Shown: positions 1-5,991 of the stretch, piece by piece
How the letters are laid out: the number at the start of each line of letters is the position of its first letter
Numbering within the stretch: position 1 is the stretch's first letter
From: Clostridia bacterium
GTDB taxonomy: Bacteria; Bacillota; Clostridia; Oscillospirales; CAG-272
Assembly: GCA_017408535.1 (NCBI GenBank)
Contig: JAFQUL010000214.1
Location: 1-6,452, forward strand
Reading direction: 5' to 3'
Length of the DNA stretch: 6,452 bases
The notes under the pieces: generated by a model
Database searches by the model: none
What the model was told of the DNA's origin: nothing
Seen by the model: only the letters and a program-made list of their open reading frames with translations
Program-made: the position numbers and the translations under genes

Positions 1-80
1 TGTTTAGAGCATCTGCATCACTTTTCAGTAATACGATTCTTCTCAAAAGAATTACGAGTTTGTGTTTTCGTTCTTTCGTT

Positions 81-101
81 GTTGTTCAATTTTCAAGGAT
101 C
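81..101 (-). promoter_or_regulatory. boxA-like rRNA antitermination element
   Basis: The minus strand reads CCTTGAAAATTGAACAAC here. It closely matches the TTCTTTGAAAACTAAACAA-type sequence that precedes 16S and 23S rRNA genes in Bacillus and Clostridium, where Nus factors bind boxA RNA to prevent premature termination. Position in a leader behind a strong promoter supports the reading. The match is by memory of the motif, not by alignment. Confidence 0.6.
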
Positions 102-105
102 TTCC

Positions 106-120
106 GTCGCTCTTGGCGAC
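106..120 (-). other. Short hairpin at the predicted 5' end of the leader transcript
   Basis: The minus strand reads GTCGC-CAAGA-GCGAC, a perfect 5-bp stem with a 5-base loop. Its first G falls 7 bases downstream of the -10 box, where transcription is expected to start. The transcript would therefore begin with G and fold at once into this stem-loop. The start point is inferred from spacing. Confidence 0.5.
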
Positions 121-126
121 TTGTCT

Positions 127-155
127 ATTCTACCACACCTTGTTCTTTTTGTCAA
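127..155 (-). promoter_or_regulatory. Strong rrn-type promoter, leftward
   Basis: On the minus strand, the -35 box TTGACA (150-155, perfect) and the -10 box TAGAAT (127-132, five of six) are separated by exactly 17 bases. This is the best promoter in the window. The predicted start near 120 would be a G, as at several Bacillus rRNA promoters that sense GTP. It diverges from the DUF1385 gene promoter on the other strand, so this intergenic region is a two-way control region. Confidence 0.85.
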
Positions 156-198
156 GTCTTTTTTTGCTTTTTTTGAAAGTTTTTTTATTTATTTTTTT
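156..198 (-). promoter_or_regulatory. A/T-tract upstream (UP-like) element of the rrn-type promoter
   Basis: Immediately upstream of the -35 box, the minus strand is a run of phased A-tracts broken by a few other bases. UP elements that bind the RNA polymerase alpha C-terminal domain at rRNA promoters look like this. The remaining stretch to about 265 is A/T-rich with no gene or other signal that I can support. Confidence 0.5.
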
Positions 199-265
199 GT
201 CCTGAAAACAAATCCCTTTCCGCACCATTGTTTCCAAAAAATCTACATTTTATTTATACAGAGTA

Positions 266-294
266 TTTATTTTTTTAATTTTATCTGCTATAAT
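266..294 (+). promoter_or_regulatory. Promoter of the DUF1385-prmC-guanylate-kinase-like unit
   Basis: A perfect TATAAT (289-294) is preceded by TGC, giving an extended -10 (TGnTATAAT). At 17 bases upstream the -35 is weak (TTTATT, 266-271), which an extended -10 can tolerate. Predicted start is near 301, leaving a leader of about 60 bases before the ATG. Confidence 0.65.
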
Positions 295-361
295 GATATA
301 TTGGATGGTTTTAAGAAAAAATATTACTGTCCTTATCTACTGAAAGGTTAACTAATACATA

Positions 362-1378
362 ATGAAAAAGGAAAAGAAAGTACAGAACTGCCGACTTAAC
401 CAGGTTGGCGGCCAGGCCGTTATCGAAGGTGTTATGATGAAGCACAAGGACCGTTCCAGTCTTGCCATCAGAATGCCGGACGGCTCTATCAAGATCAAAA
501 ACGACACTGTAAAGTCTCTCAGACAAAAGCATAAAATTCTGAATCTTCCAATAATCCGCGGAGTTATTAACTTCGTTGAATCTATGGTTCTCAGCATGAA
601 GACCCTCAACGACTCTACCGAGGCGTTAGGTCTCGATGAAATGGAAGAGACAAAGTTTGAAAAGTGGCTCACACGCCATTTTGGCAAAAAGCTGATGGAT
701 GTCCTTATGGTATTTGCCTCCATCCTCGGAGTATTGCTCGCCCTTCTGCTTTTCTTCTTTCTGCCCTCATTTCTTACCAAGCTTATCGACGGTCTTGTCG
801 GCGGTGTGCTTGGCGGCTGGAGAACTCTGATAGAAGGTGCTATCAAGATAACCATATTTATCCTTTATCTCTTCCTTGCGTCTCGTCTCGGCGATATTAA
901 GCGCACCTTTGAATATCACGGTGCAGAGCACAAGTCTATATTTGCTTACGAGGCAGGAGAAGAGCTCACTCCTGAGAATGTAAGAAAGTACAAGAGATTC
1001 CACCCTCGCTGCGGAACCAGCTTTATGTTCGTTATGCTTCTGTTCAGCGTTATCCTGGGGGCACTGCTTCCCTGGTCAAATGCACTTCTCCGTACCGCAC
1101 TGAAGATCCTCCTTCTCCCTGTCAGCGTTGGACTCGGCTTTGAATTTATTATGTTTGCCGGTAAGCATTGCGACAATATTATCGTCCGTATTCTTGCCAC
1201 CCCAGGACTTTGGATGCAGAGAATAACCACCTGCGAGCCTGATGATTCTCAGCTGGAGGTTGCAATTTGCGCGCTTAAGTCCGCAATGATCCATGAATTC
1301 CCGGATTTTGAGGTTCCCGGTGCAACCAAAGAAACACAAGAATCCCCCACTGAAGACAAGAGCAACACAGAAAAATGA
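362..1378 (+). CDS. DUF1385 family membrane protein (YqhQ-like)
   Basis: A 338-residue protein of the DUF1385 family, whose biochemical role I do not know; B. subtilis YqhQ is a member. Family signatures are clear: GGQAVIEGVMMK at residues 16-27, EYHGAEHKSIFAYE at 184-197, FHPRCGTSF at 213-221 and PGLWMQRITT at 281-290. Hydrophobic segments near 113-137, 160-176, 220-237 and 244-266 indicate a multi-pass membrane protein. The last 20 residues are polar (Thr/Glu/Lys-rich) and look like a disordered tail. The start at 362 has an AAAGG at 343-347, a rather long 14 bases away, but it is the only in-frame start that leaves residues ahead of the conserved N-terminal motif. The stop overlaps the prmC start (ATGA), so the two are probably translationally coupled. 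This pairing with prmC is common in Firmicutes and suggests a cell-envelope or translation-linked role, which remains inference. Confidence 0.93.
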   Translation: MKKEKKVQNCRLNQVGGQAVIEGVMMKHKDRSSLAIRMPDGSIKIKNDTVKSLRQKHKILNLPIIRGVINFVESMVLSMKTLNDSTEALGLDEMEETKFEKWLTRHFGKKLMDVLMVFASILGVLLALLLFFFLPSFLTKLIDGLVGGVLGGWRTLIEGAIKITIFILYLFLASRLGDIKRTFEYHGAEHKSIFAYEAGEELTPENVRKYKRFHPRCGTSFMFVMLLFSVILGALLPWSNALLRTALKILLLPVSVGLGFEFIMFAGKHCDNIIVRILATPGLWMQRITTCEPDDSQLEVAICALKSAMIHEFPDFEVPGATKETQESPTEDKSNTEK

Positions 1379-2199
1379 CTCTCAGGGAAATATCCGAGAG
1401 ATTTGAGCAGGCAGGCATAGAAAGCCCCAAAAACGATGCCACTTTTATCCTCAGTCACCTTTTCAAGATCTCCGCAGCTGCTCTTTTGGCAGAGAGAAAC
1501 AGAGATTTCTGTTCTCCCGAGCTTGAGGCTGCCGTGTCCCGCAGATGTAACCGCGAGCCGCTGCAGTACATAATCGGTGTATGGTCTTTTATGAATGAGG
1601 AGTATGAGGTATCCCCGAGCTGTCTTATACCGCGCAGTGATACTGAGCTTCTTTGCGAAGCGCTAATAAGCGGTCTGCCTCAGGGCGGAAGGTTCATTGA
1701 TCTGTGTACCGGCAGCGGATGTATTGCAGTATCCGCTCTCGCTGCAAGGCCAGATGCCACCGCCACGGCAGTTGAGCTTTTCCCCGATACCGTTAAAACT
1801 GCAAAAAGAAATGCAGAAAAAAACGGAGTTGCCAACAGAATGACCTTTATTCAGGCAGATGTGCTCAAGGCTCCGCCGGCATGTCTGACAGACAGGTTTG
1901 ATATTATCGTATCCAATCCACCGTATATAAGGACCGCTGTTCTCGCAGAGCTTGAACCTGAGCTTACATTTGAGCCCTCTGCCGCTCTTGACGGCGGAGA
2001 GGACGGTCTGATATTCTACCGAAAAATTGTTGGAGACTGGTCAAAGCTGCTTTCTCCCGGCGGGAAGATCCTGCTTGAGATAGGGTATGACCAGGGAGAC
2101 GAAATTAAAGATATAGCTGTCGCACACGGTTATGAATGTTCTTTGCACCTGGATGCAGGGGGCAATGTAAGAGTTGCCGAGCTGATCCCATCACTATAA
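1375..2199 (+). CDS. prmC: Peptide chain release factor N5-glutamine methyltransferase PrmC (HemK)
   Basis: A cytoplasmic SAM-dependent enzyme that methylates the Gln of the GGQ motif in release factors RF1 and RF2, improving termination. At 274 residues it is the usual length. An N-terminal helical release-factor-binding domain covers about 1-75 and includes EPLQYIIG at 61-68. PRSDTE at 86-91 is also typical. The Rossmann methyltransferase domain follows, with SAM motif I IDLCTGSGC at 108-116 and the NPPY motif at 181-184, which binds the substrate glutamine. The ATG overlaps the previous stop by four bases. In many Firmicutes prfA (RF1) follows prmC directly; here a guanylate-kinase-like gene follows instead after 21 bases. 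The identification is secure, because the separate RlmG/RsmC-type NPPY methyltransferases lack the EPLQY and PR-DTE signatures. Confidence 0.96.
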   Translation: MTLREISERFEQAGIESPKNDATFILSHLFKISAAALLAERNRDFCSPELEAAVSRRCNREPLQYIIGVWSFMNEEYEVSPSCLIPRSDTELLCEALISGLPQGGRFIDLCTGSGCIAVSALAARPDATATAVELFPDTVKTAKRNAEKNGVANRMTFIQADVLKAPPACLTDRFDIIVSNPPYIRTAVLAELEPELTFEPSAALDGGEDGLIFYRKIVGDWSKLLSPGGKILLEIGYDQGDEIKDIAVAHGYECSLHLDAGGNVRVAELIPSL

Positions 2200-2220
2200 A
2201 AAGAAACACGGAGAGAAAAA

Positions 2221-2811
2221 ATGGGCAAGTTGATAGCTCTTCTCGGAAAAAGTGCCTCCGGGAAAGACACTTTACTCTCAAAGCTGATAACCAACGCAGG
2301 ATTCAAGCGTGTACTCCCTGTGACCACACGTCCCATCCGTCCCGGTGAAGCAGAGGGTGTTACCTATCATTTTGTATCAAATGAAGAATTTTTCCGTCTC
2401 AGAGACACCGGACGCTTTATCGAATCAAGAGAATACCACACTCTGTACAACGGGGTTTCGGATATCTGGTACTACGCAACCTCAAAAGACAGCATCGACC
2501 TTTCAAGCGGAAATTACGTAGCTATAGTCGACACCGCCGCTCTTGATGCACTCCGACGTGAGTATGGGAAGGATCTCTATTCGGTATATATAGACGTTCC
2601 GGAGCCGATCCGCCGCGAAAGATGTATGACTCGCGGCGATTTCAGCCTCTCGGAATGGAACCGACGCGAGGAAGACGACGCGGGGAAATATACAGAGGAG
2701 ATTCTGAATGAAAAAATCGACCTCATCCTTGAGAATGAAGACGCAGACCTTGCCTTCTCATCGTTAAAGAGGTTTTTAATCTCAGAAGGCTGTCTGCACA
2801 ATATAATATAA
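2221..2811 (+). CDS. Guanylate kinase-like P-loop protein
   Basis: A 196-residue guanylate-kinase-fold protein. Seen in the sequence: P-loop GKSASGKDT at 9-17, the GMP-site signature TTRPIRPGE at 35-43 with G46 and Y49, RFIES at 65-69 matching the FIE/FLE site, a strand ending in D104 (VAIVDT), an Arg-rich lid (RRERCMTRGD, 131-140), and an ILENED segment where Gmk has its IVNDD. Guanylate kinase phosphorylates GMP to GDP with ATP. It differs from housekeeping Gmk in having Asp after the P-loop Lys (as in PhnN ribose bisphosphokinases) and DIWYYAT where Gmk has GNYYGT. I recall a Clostridia group of Gmk-like paralogues with the same GKSASGKDT and W-Y-[YF] features, so it may be a second kinase with an altered substrate, and I give no gene symbol. 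A good ribosome site (GGAG at 2210-2213, 7 bases from ATG) fixes the start. It is the last gene before the terminator. Confidence 0.85.
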   Translation: MGKLIALLGKSASGKDTLLSKLITNAGFKRVLPVTTRPIRPGEAEGVTYHFVSNEEFFRLRDTGRFIESREYHTLYNGVSDIWYYATSKDSIDLSSGNYVAIVDTAALDALRREYGKDLYSVYIDVPEPIRRERCMTRGDFSLSEWNRREEDDAGKYTEEILNEKIDLILENEDADLAFSSLKRFLISEGCLHNII

Positions 2812-2817
2812 TGTATG

Positions 2818-2852
2818 AAAAAATGACCGAGCAAAATGCTCGGTCGTTTTTT
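2818..2852. terminator. Bidirectional intrinsic terminator
   Basis: A perfect 9-bp stem GACCGAGCA/TGCTCGGTC (2825-2833 with 2837-2845, loop AAA) is flanked by six A's on the left (2818-2823) and six T's on the right (2847-2852). It therefore ends both the rightward guanylate-kinase-like unit and the leftward thioesterase gene, whose stop codons lie 7 and 16 bases from its two ends. Confidence 0.9.
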
Positions 2853-2867
2853 ATTTTGAATACAGTA

Positions 2868-3596
2868 TCAGATATCCTCGAGGAGTATTTCCGCCTCCAC
2901 GTTAGTCTTTCCGTCCTCTCTGACTGTCTTGAGATAGCAAGTCCCGTCATCTGAAACAGAGGTATATACCTTAAGATTTTCGCCGAGAGGTGCCTCGCTT
3001 TGATAACTGATAGAGAAGGAGATGACCTTTTTCCCATCCATCGGAAGGAATCCGCAAAGCATATCGGCGTATACTGTGTTGTTCATATGACGGTTCACGT
3101 CAGCATCTCTGTATGAAACAGTATATTCACCCGAAAGCATAATACTGCTCTCCTCCGGGAGTCTGATACGTATCGGCACGTCCAGTTCAACCGGGGGATC
3201 GTATTCTCCGCTGAAATACCCCTCTGCCATTTCAGTTACACGGCAGGGACGGCGGGTCTCAAGATTCATAAGCGCCCAGGCAGATGATGCCTCTGCTGCC
3301 AGCTCGCCGTTTATCTTAACTTCATAACAGCGGTTAAAGGTAAAACCGCGGCTCTCGCAGGGCCAGCTGGAAACCGATATAACGTCGTATGCCTTAATAT
3401 CCTTATATATACTAAGTGCCATACGGCTGACCACAAAGCCGAAACCTCTCTTGCGAAGCTCCTCGTTTGAGGGACCTACGCCGCGGCACTGAAGATTTGC
3501 GGTCTCCTGCATATATTTAAGGAGAGCACCTGTTCTTATCGTGCCCGACGGATCGGTATCGTGAGTATTTACTGTAAAGCTTTCAGTCCATTTCAT
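2868..3596 (-). CDS. Acyl-ACP thioesterase (FatA/FatB-like, tandem hotdog)
   Basis: A 242-residue enzyme expected to hydrolyse acyl-ACP to free fatty acid and ACP in the cytoplasm, ending chain elongation. Two hotdog domains are visible: the first with HDTDPSGTIRTGALLKYMQE (12-31), the second from about 155 with SYRDADVNRHMNNTVYADML (161-180). The latter matches the plant FatA/FatB active-site motif DxDxNxHxNN. D166, N168 and H170 fit the catalytic set, and E201 (SYQSEAPLG) is the likely catalytic Glu. The ATG at 3594-3596 is preferred because GGTGA (3601-3605) pairs with the anti-Shine-Dalgarno at correct register. An in-frame TTG at 3612-3614 would add six residues (to give 248) but lies upstream of that ribosome site. 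Downstream is the shared terminator; upstream is the aldolase gene on the same strand, past its own terminator hairpin. Chain-length preference cannot be read from the sequence. Confidence 0.92.
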   Translation of the reverse strand: MKWTESFTVNTHDTDPSGTIRTGALLKYMQETANLQCRGVGPSNEELRKRGFGFVVSRMALSIYKDIKAYDVISVSSWPCESRGFTFNRCYEVKINGELAAEASSAWALMNLETRRPCRVTEMAEGYFSGEYDPPVELDVPIRIRLPEESSIMLSGEYTVSYRDADVNRHMNNTVYADMLCGFLPMDGKKVISFSISYQSEAPLGENLKVYTSVSDDGTCYLKTVREDGKTNVEAEILLEDI

Positions 3597-3643
3597 TTTT
3601 TCACCGTTTATCAATAATCGAAATAAATATATCCGGATACAAC

Positions 3644-3662
3644 TTACTATTAAGTATAGTAA
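3644..3662. promoter_or_regulatory. 19-bp inverted repeat, candidate operator upstream of the thioesterase
   Basis: TTACTAT-TAAGT-ATAGTAA: perfect 7-base arms around a 5-base centre. On the minus strand it overlaps a possible -10 box TATACT (3653-3658, five of six), although the matching -35 would fall inside the aldolase terminator and is poor. It lies 48 bases before the thioesterase ATG. It could bind a dimeric repressor of fatty-acid genes, but I cannot match it to a known FapR or FabT site. As RNA it could also be a weak A/U hairpin extending the aldolase terminator. Confidence 0.4.
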
Positions 3663-3694
3663 AAGACCGCGGAGCAGAAATCCGCTCCGCGATC
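3661..3694 (-). terminator. Terminator hairpin after the aldolase gene
   Basis: On the minus strand, GATCGCGGAGC (3684-3694) pairs with GCTCCGCGGTC (3665-3675) over 11 bp with one G-U pair and an 8-base loop, 21 bases past the aldolase stop. Only four T's follow (3661-3664), so termination may be partial, with some read-through into the thioesterase gene. Confidence 0.75.
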
Positions 3695-3715
3695 AAAATG
3701 TCAGAGTTAATTATA

Positions 3716-4681
3716 TCAAAGCTTGCCTGCAGAACCGAGAACGTTATTGATCTTGTGAGCAACCATCTTACGAACCTCATCACGAGCAACGGTAAGATAG
3801 GTACGGGGGTCAAATACCTCGGGCTGTCCGGAAAGAACGCGGCGAATACCTGCGGTCATTGCAAGACGGATATCGGAGTCGATATTGATCTTACATACTG
3901 CAAGAGAAGCTGCGCGGCGGAGCTGCTCTTCGGGAATACCAACTGCGTCGGGAAGCTTGCCGCCGATATTGTTGATCTCCTGAACGTACTCCTGGGGAAC
4001 GGAGGAAGCGCCGTGAAGAACGATCGGGAAACCGGGGATCTTCTTCATGATCTCCTCAAGAATGTCAAAGCGAAGCGGAGGGGGAACGAGAATGCCCTCT
4101 TCGTTTCTGGTGCACTGCTCTGCAGTGAACTTATATGCACCGTGGCTGGTACCGATAGCAATAGCAAGAGAATCAACGCCGGTCTTTGCTACGAACTCCT
4201 CAACCTCCTCAGGGCGGGTATAGGTGGAATCCTCAGCGGAAACGTTTACGTCATCCTCAACGCCTGCAAGTCTGCCAAGCTCACCCTCAACGGTAACACC
4301 GCGCTCGTGTGCGTACTCAACTACCTTCTTGGTAACTGCGATGTTATCCTCGAAGGAGTGATGAGAACCGTCGATCATAACGGAAGTGAAACCGCCGTCG
4401 ATACAAGCCTTACAGATCTCGAAATCTGCACCGTGGTCAAGGTGAAGAGCAAGGTCAATGCCGGAATCCTTGATAGCAGCGTTTGCAAGAGCAAGGAGAT
4501 ACTCCTGCTTTGCATACTTTCTTGCGCCTGCGGAAACCTGAAGAACAACGGGGGACTTAAGCTCGCCCGCAGCCTCGGTAATAGCCTGGATAATTTCCAT
4601 GTTGTTGATGTTGAATGCACCGATTGCGTAGCCGCCCTCGTAAGCCTTCTTAAACATCTCTTTGGTGTTTACAAGTGCCAT
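3716..4681 (-). CDS. fba: Class II fructose-1,6-bisphosphate aldolase
   Basis: A cytoplasmic, zinc-dependent enzyme that interconverts fructose-1,6-bisphosphate with dihydroxyacetone phosphate and glyceraldehyde-3-phosphate in glycolysis and gluconeogenesis. The 321 residues form the expected TIM barrel. HLDHG at 80-84 supplies catalytic D82 and zinc ligand H83, GTSHG at 177-181 supplies H180, and LHGASS at 222-227 supplies H223. KINIDSD at 264-270 is the phosphate/substrate-binding loop. The C-terminal segment resembles the class IIB group (B. subtilis FbaA, GatY/KbaY); tagatose-bisphosphate aldolase is a less likely alternative because no galactitol or tagatose genes are nearby. The start is well supported by GAGG (4690-4693) 8 bases before ATG. 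The gene has its own promoter and terminator, fitting a monocistronic, highly expressed glycolytic gene. Confidence 0.95.
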   Translation of the reverse strand: MALVNTKEMFKKAYEGGYAIGAFNINNMEIIQAITEAAGELKSPVVLQVSAGARKYAKQEYLLALANAAIKDSGIDLALHLDHGADFEICKACIDGGFTSVMIDGSHHSFEDNIAVTKKVVEYAHERGVTVEGELGRLAGVEDDVNVSAEDSTYTRPEEVEEFVAKTGVDSLAIAIGTSHGAYKFTAEQCTRNEEGILVPPPLRFDILEEIMKKIPGFPIVLHGASSVPQEYVQEINNIGGKLPDAVGIPEEQLRRAASLAVCKINIDSDIRLAMTAGIRRVLSGQPEVFDPRTYLTVARDEVRKMVAHKINNVLGSAGKL

Positions 4682-4730
4682 TTTAACTACCTCTTTATAT
4701 TTCTTGATTTTATTTTCTACAGTTACATCT

Positions 4731-4759
4731 ATTATATTACATTGTTAAAATTAAATCAA
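4731..4759 (-). promoter_or_regulatory. Promoter of the aldolase gene
   Basis: On the minus strand, a perfect -10 TATAAT (4731-4736) lies 17 bases after TTGATT (4754-4759, four of six -35 bases). The predicted start is about 40 bases ahead of the aldolase ATG, leaving a short leader with the ribosome site and no visible riboswitch. Confidence 0.75.
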
Positions 4760-4828
4760 TAGCTAATATAAAAATATTCCGGTGCCTCAAAAAAACTTTT
4801 TTATAAAAAAATAACAAAAAATGTTTGG

Positions 4829-4857
4829 TTGCCTTTTTCTTTTGTCTGTGATATAAT
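4829..4857 (+). promoter_or_regulatory. Promoter of the SGNH hydrolase-lipoprotein unit
   Basis: A perfect TATAAT (4852-4857) preceded by TGA (extended -10) lies 17 bases after TTGCCT (4829-4834, four of six). A/T tracts at 4789-4821 just upstream could act as an UP-like element. It is divergent from the aldolase promoter, with about 70 bases between the two -35 boxes. The leader is very short, about 20 bases. Confidence 0.75.
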
Positions 4858-4883
4858 GTAAAAAATTGGCGGAGGTAGAACTG

Positions 4884-5972
4884 ATGCTCGAAAATACACT
4901 TTATAAGCTTACTAAAGAAAAGAAACTTAACGTTGCATATTTCGGCGGCTCTGTAACCGAAGGAGCAGGAGCATCCGACCAGTCCAAATACTGCTGGCGA
5001 GCACTGACAACAAAATGGCTCAAAGACGAATACCCGGATGCTGAGATCAATGAGATCCAGGCAGCTGTAGGCGGTACGGGAACTGGCCTTGGAATATATC
5101 GCTGCGACAGAGACCTGGCGGATAGGTTGCCAGACCTTGTCTTCTTTGAGTTTTCAATAAATGATTACGGCAGCAATTTTGCACATCTGGCAGCAAACGC
5201 CGAGACTGTTATCCGAAAAATCTGGAATAAGGTCCCCACGGCAGATATAATCTTCGTACATACCACAACAAAAAGCATATCCGATAGTCTTGATGAGGGT
5301 CGCGAATTCGGTAGCAGAGATGCCTTTTCCGCAGTCGCGCACCACTACGGAAATATGCCGATAATTGATATGGGAGAAAATTTCAGAAATCATATAAAGG
5401 CAGACGGCGGAGACTGGCTCAAGTATACTCTTGAAGGCGTACATCCCAACGACGAAGGCTATGCAGTATATGCAAACTGCGTAATAAGCACACTTAAAGG
5501 CTATTTGAAAAAGTCAGCCGCCGTCAGTAAGCTCATAACAAAGACACTTCCCGAAAGCCAGCTTTCAAGCGTTCCGCTCAATCTTACTGCTCACCTTGAG
5601 GACTCTTATCTTGCTGAGCTCGGTGAGGGCTGGAGAAGAGTAGAAAAGGATATGTGCGGCAGATGTCCCCACTACATTGAGGCAACAGAAGCCGGTGCTA
5701 CCATGACCTTCAGGTTCACCGGAAGAGGTGTCGGTGCGTACTGGATGATCGCCACCGACGGCGGCAAAATAGAGTATTCCGTTGACGGCGTTCACAACGG
5801 CGACGATGAGTGCTGGGATTGTTATGCCATTGAATACGACAGAGCAGGAAACACTATGTTCGCTGTAGACCTTGAGTACGGCGAGCACGTCCTTGAAATC
5901 AGACTCACCGGAGAAAAAAGCCGCCGTTCCACCGGCTGTGCCTGCAGAATAGGTGCCTTTATGGTATATTGA
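4884..5972 (+). CDS. SGNH/GDSL-type hydrolase with C-terminal accessory domain
   Basis: A predicted cytoplasmic esterase of the SGNH superfamily; no signal peptide or membrane segment is visible in its 362 residues. Block I is GGSVTEG at 21-27 with nucleophile S23. Block II is GGTGTG at 63-68 (oxyanion Gly). Block III is SINDYG at 91-96 with N93. Block V is EGVHPND at 184-190 with catalytic H187. The residue three before this His, normally Asp, is E184. The C-terminal part (about 225-362) looks like a beta-rich accessory domain and carries three cysteine pairs: C258/C261, C310/C313 and C352/C354. Related enzymes remove acetyl groups from carbohydrates, so a deacetylase acting on imported sugars is plausible, but the substrate cannot be read here. 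The ATG at 4884 has a perfect GGAGG (4871-4875) 8 bases upstream; an in-frame TTG at 4866 lies before that site and is rejected. Confidence 0.87.
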   Translation: MLENTLYKLTKEKKLNVAYFGGSVTEGAGASDQSKYCWRALTTKWLKDEYPDAEINEIQAAVGGTGTGLGIYRCDRDLADRLPDLVFFEFSINDYGSNFAHLAANAETVIRKIWNKVPTADIIFVHTTTKSISDSLDEGREFGSRDAFSAVAHHYGNMPIIDMGENFRNHIKADGGDWLKYTLEGVHPNDEGYAVYANCVISTLKGYLKKSAAVSKLITKTLPESQLSSVPLNLTAHLEDSYLAELGEGWRRVEKDMCGRCPHYIEATEAGATMTFRFTGRGVGAYWMIATDGGKIEYSVDGVHNGDDECWDCYAIEYDRAGNTMFAVDLEYGEHVLEIRLTGEKSRRSTGCACRIGAFMVY

Positions 5973-5991
5973 CCGAAAGGGTATGACATAC

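Larger units (their letters stand above)
1..120 (-). other. Leader region of a probable rRNA operon reading off the left edge
   Basis: Read on the minus strand, this stretch starts about 7 bases after a near-consensus promoter and holds no credible coding sequence. It contains a hairpin at its predicted 5' end, a boxA-like element (81-101) and a second small hairpin (36-52, arms ATTCTT/AAGAAT, loop TTGAG on the minus strand). Strong promoter, A/T upstream tract and boxA-like sequence together are typical of the 16S rRNA leader in Bacillus and Clostridia. The 16S gene is not in the window, so the assignment is an inference. A leader of some other highly transcribed stable RNA is the main alternative. 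Confidence 0.7.

Noticed and set aside
1..11. Minus-strand TGCTCTAAACA resembling E. coli boxA (TGCTCTTTAACA)
   Set aside because: It is one base short and cut at the edge; the better Firmicute-type boxA is at 81-101, so a second element is not supported.
79..351. 90-codon Phe-rich open frame on the plus strand
   Set aside because: It is produced by the T-rich upstream element and promoter region, contains both divergent promoters, and encodes a low-complexity Phe/Tyr-rich sequence with no family signature.
3614..3662. Minus-strand promoter TTGTAT-17-GATTAT for the thioesterase
   Set aside because: Spacing is right but both boxes match weakly, and the start would fall almost on the ribosome site; I cannot separate it from chance in A/T-rich DNA.
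3698..4762. 354-codon open frame on the plus strand opposite the aldolase gene
   Set aside because: The frame mirrors the aldolase codons; its protein is an unrecognisable Leu/Asn/Cys/Val-rich sequence, and the minus-strand reading is an unmistakable aldolase with promoter, ribosome site and terminator.
4760..4828. A/T-rich stretch with AAAAAAAC/TTTTTTAT-like symmetry between the divergent promoters
   Set aside because: There is no GC stem for a terminator and both neighbouring genes point away from it; it is explained as promoter-upstream A/T tracts.
4866..4883. TTG start six codons upstream of the hydrolase ATG
   Set aside because: The ribosome site GGAGG lies inside that extension and is ideally placed for the ATG at 4884.
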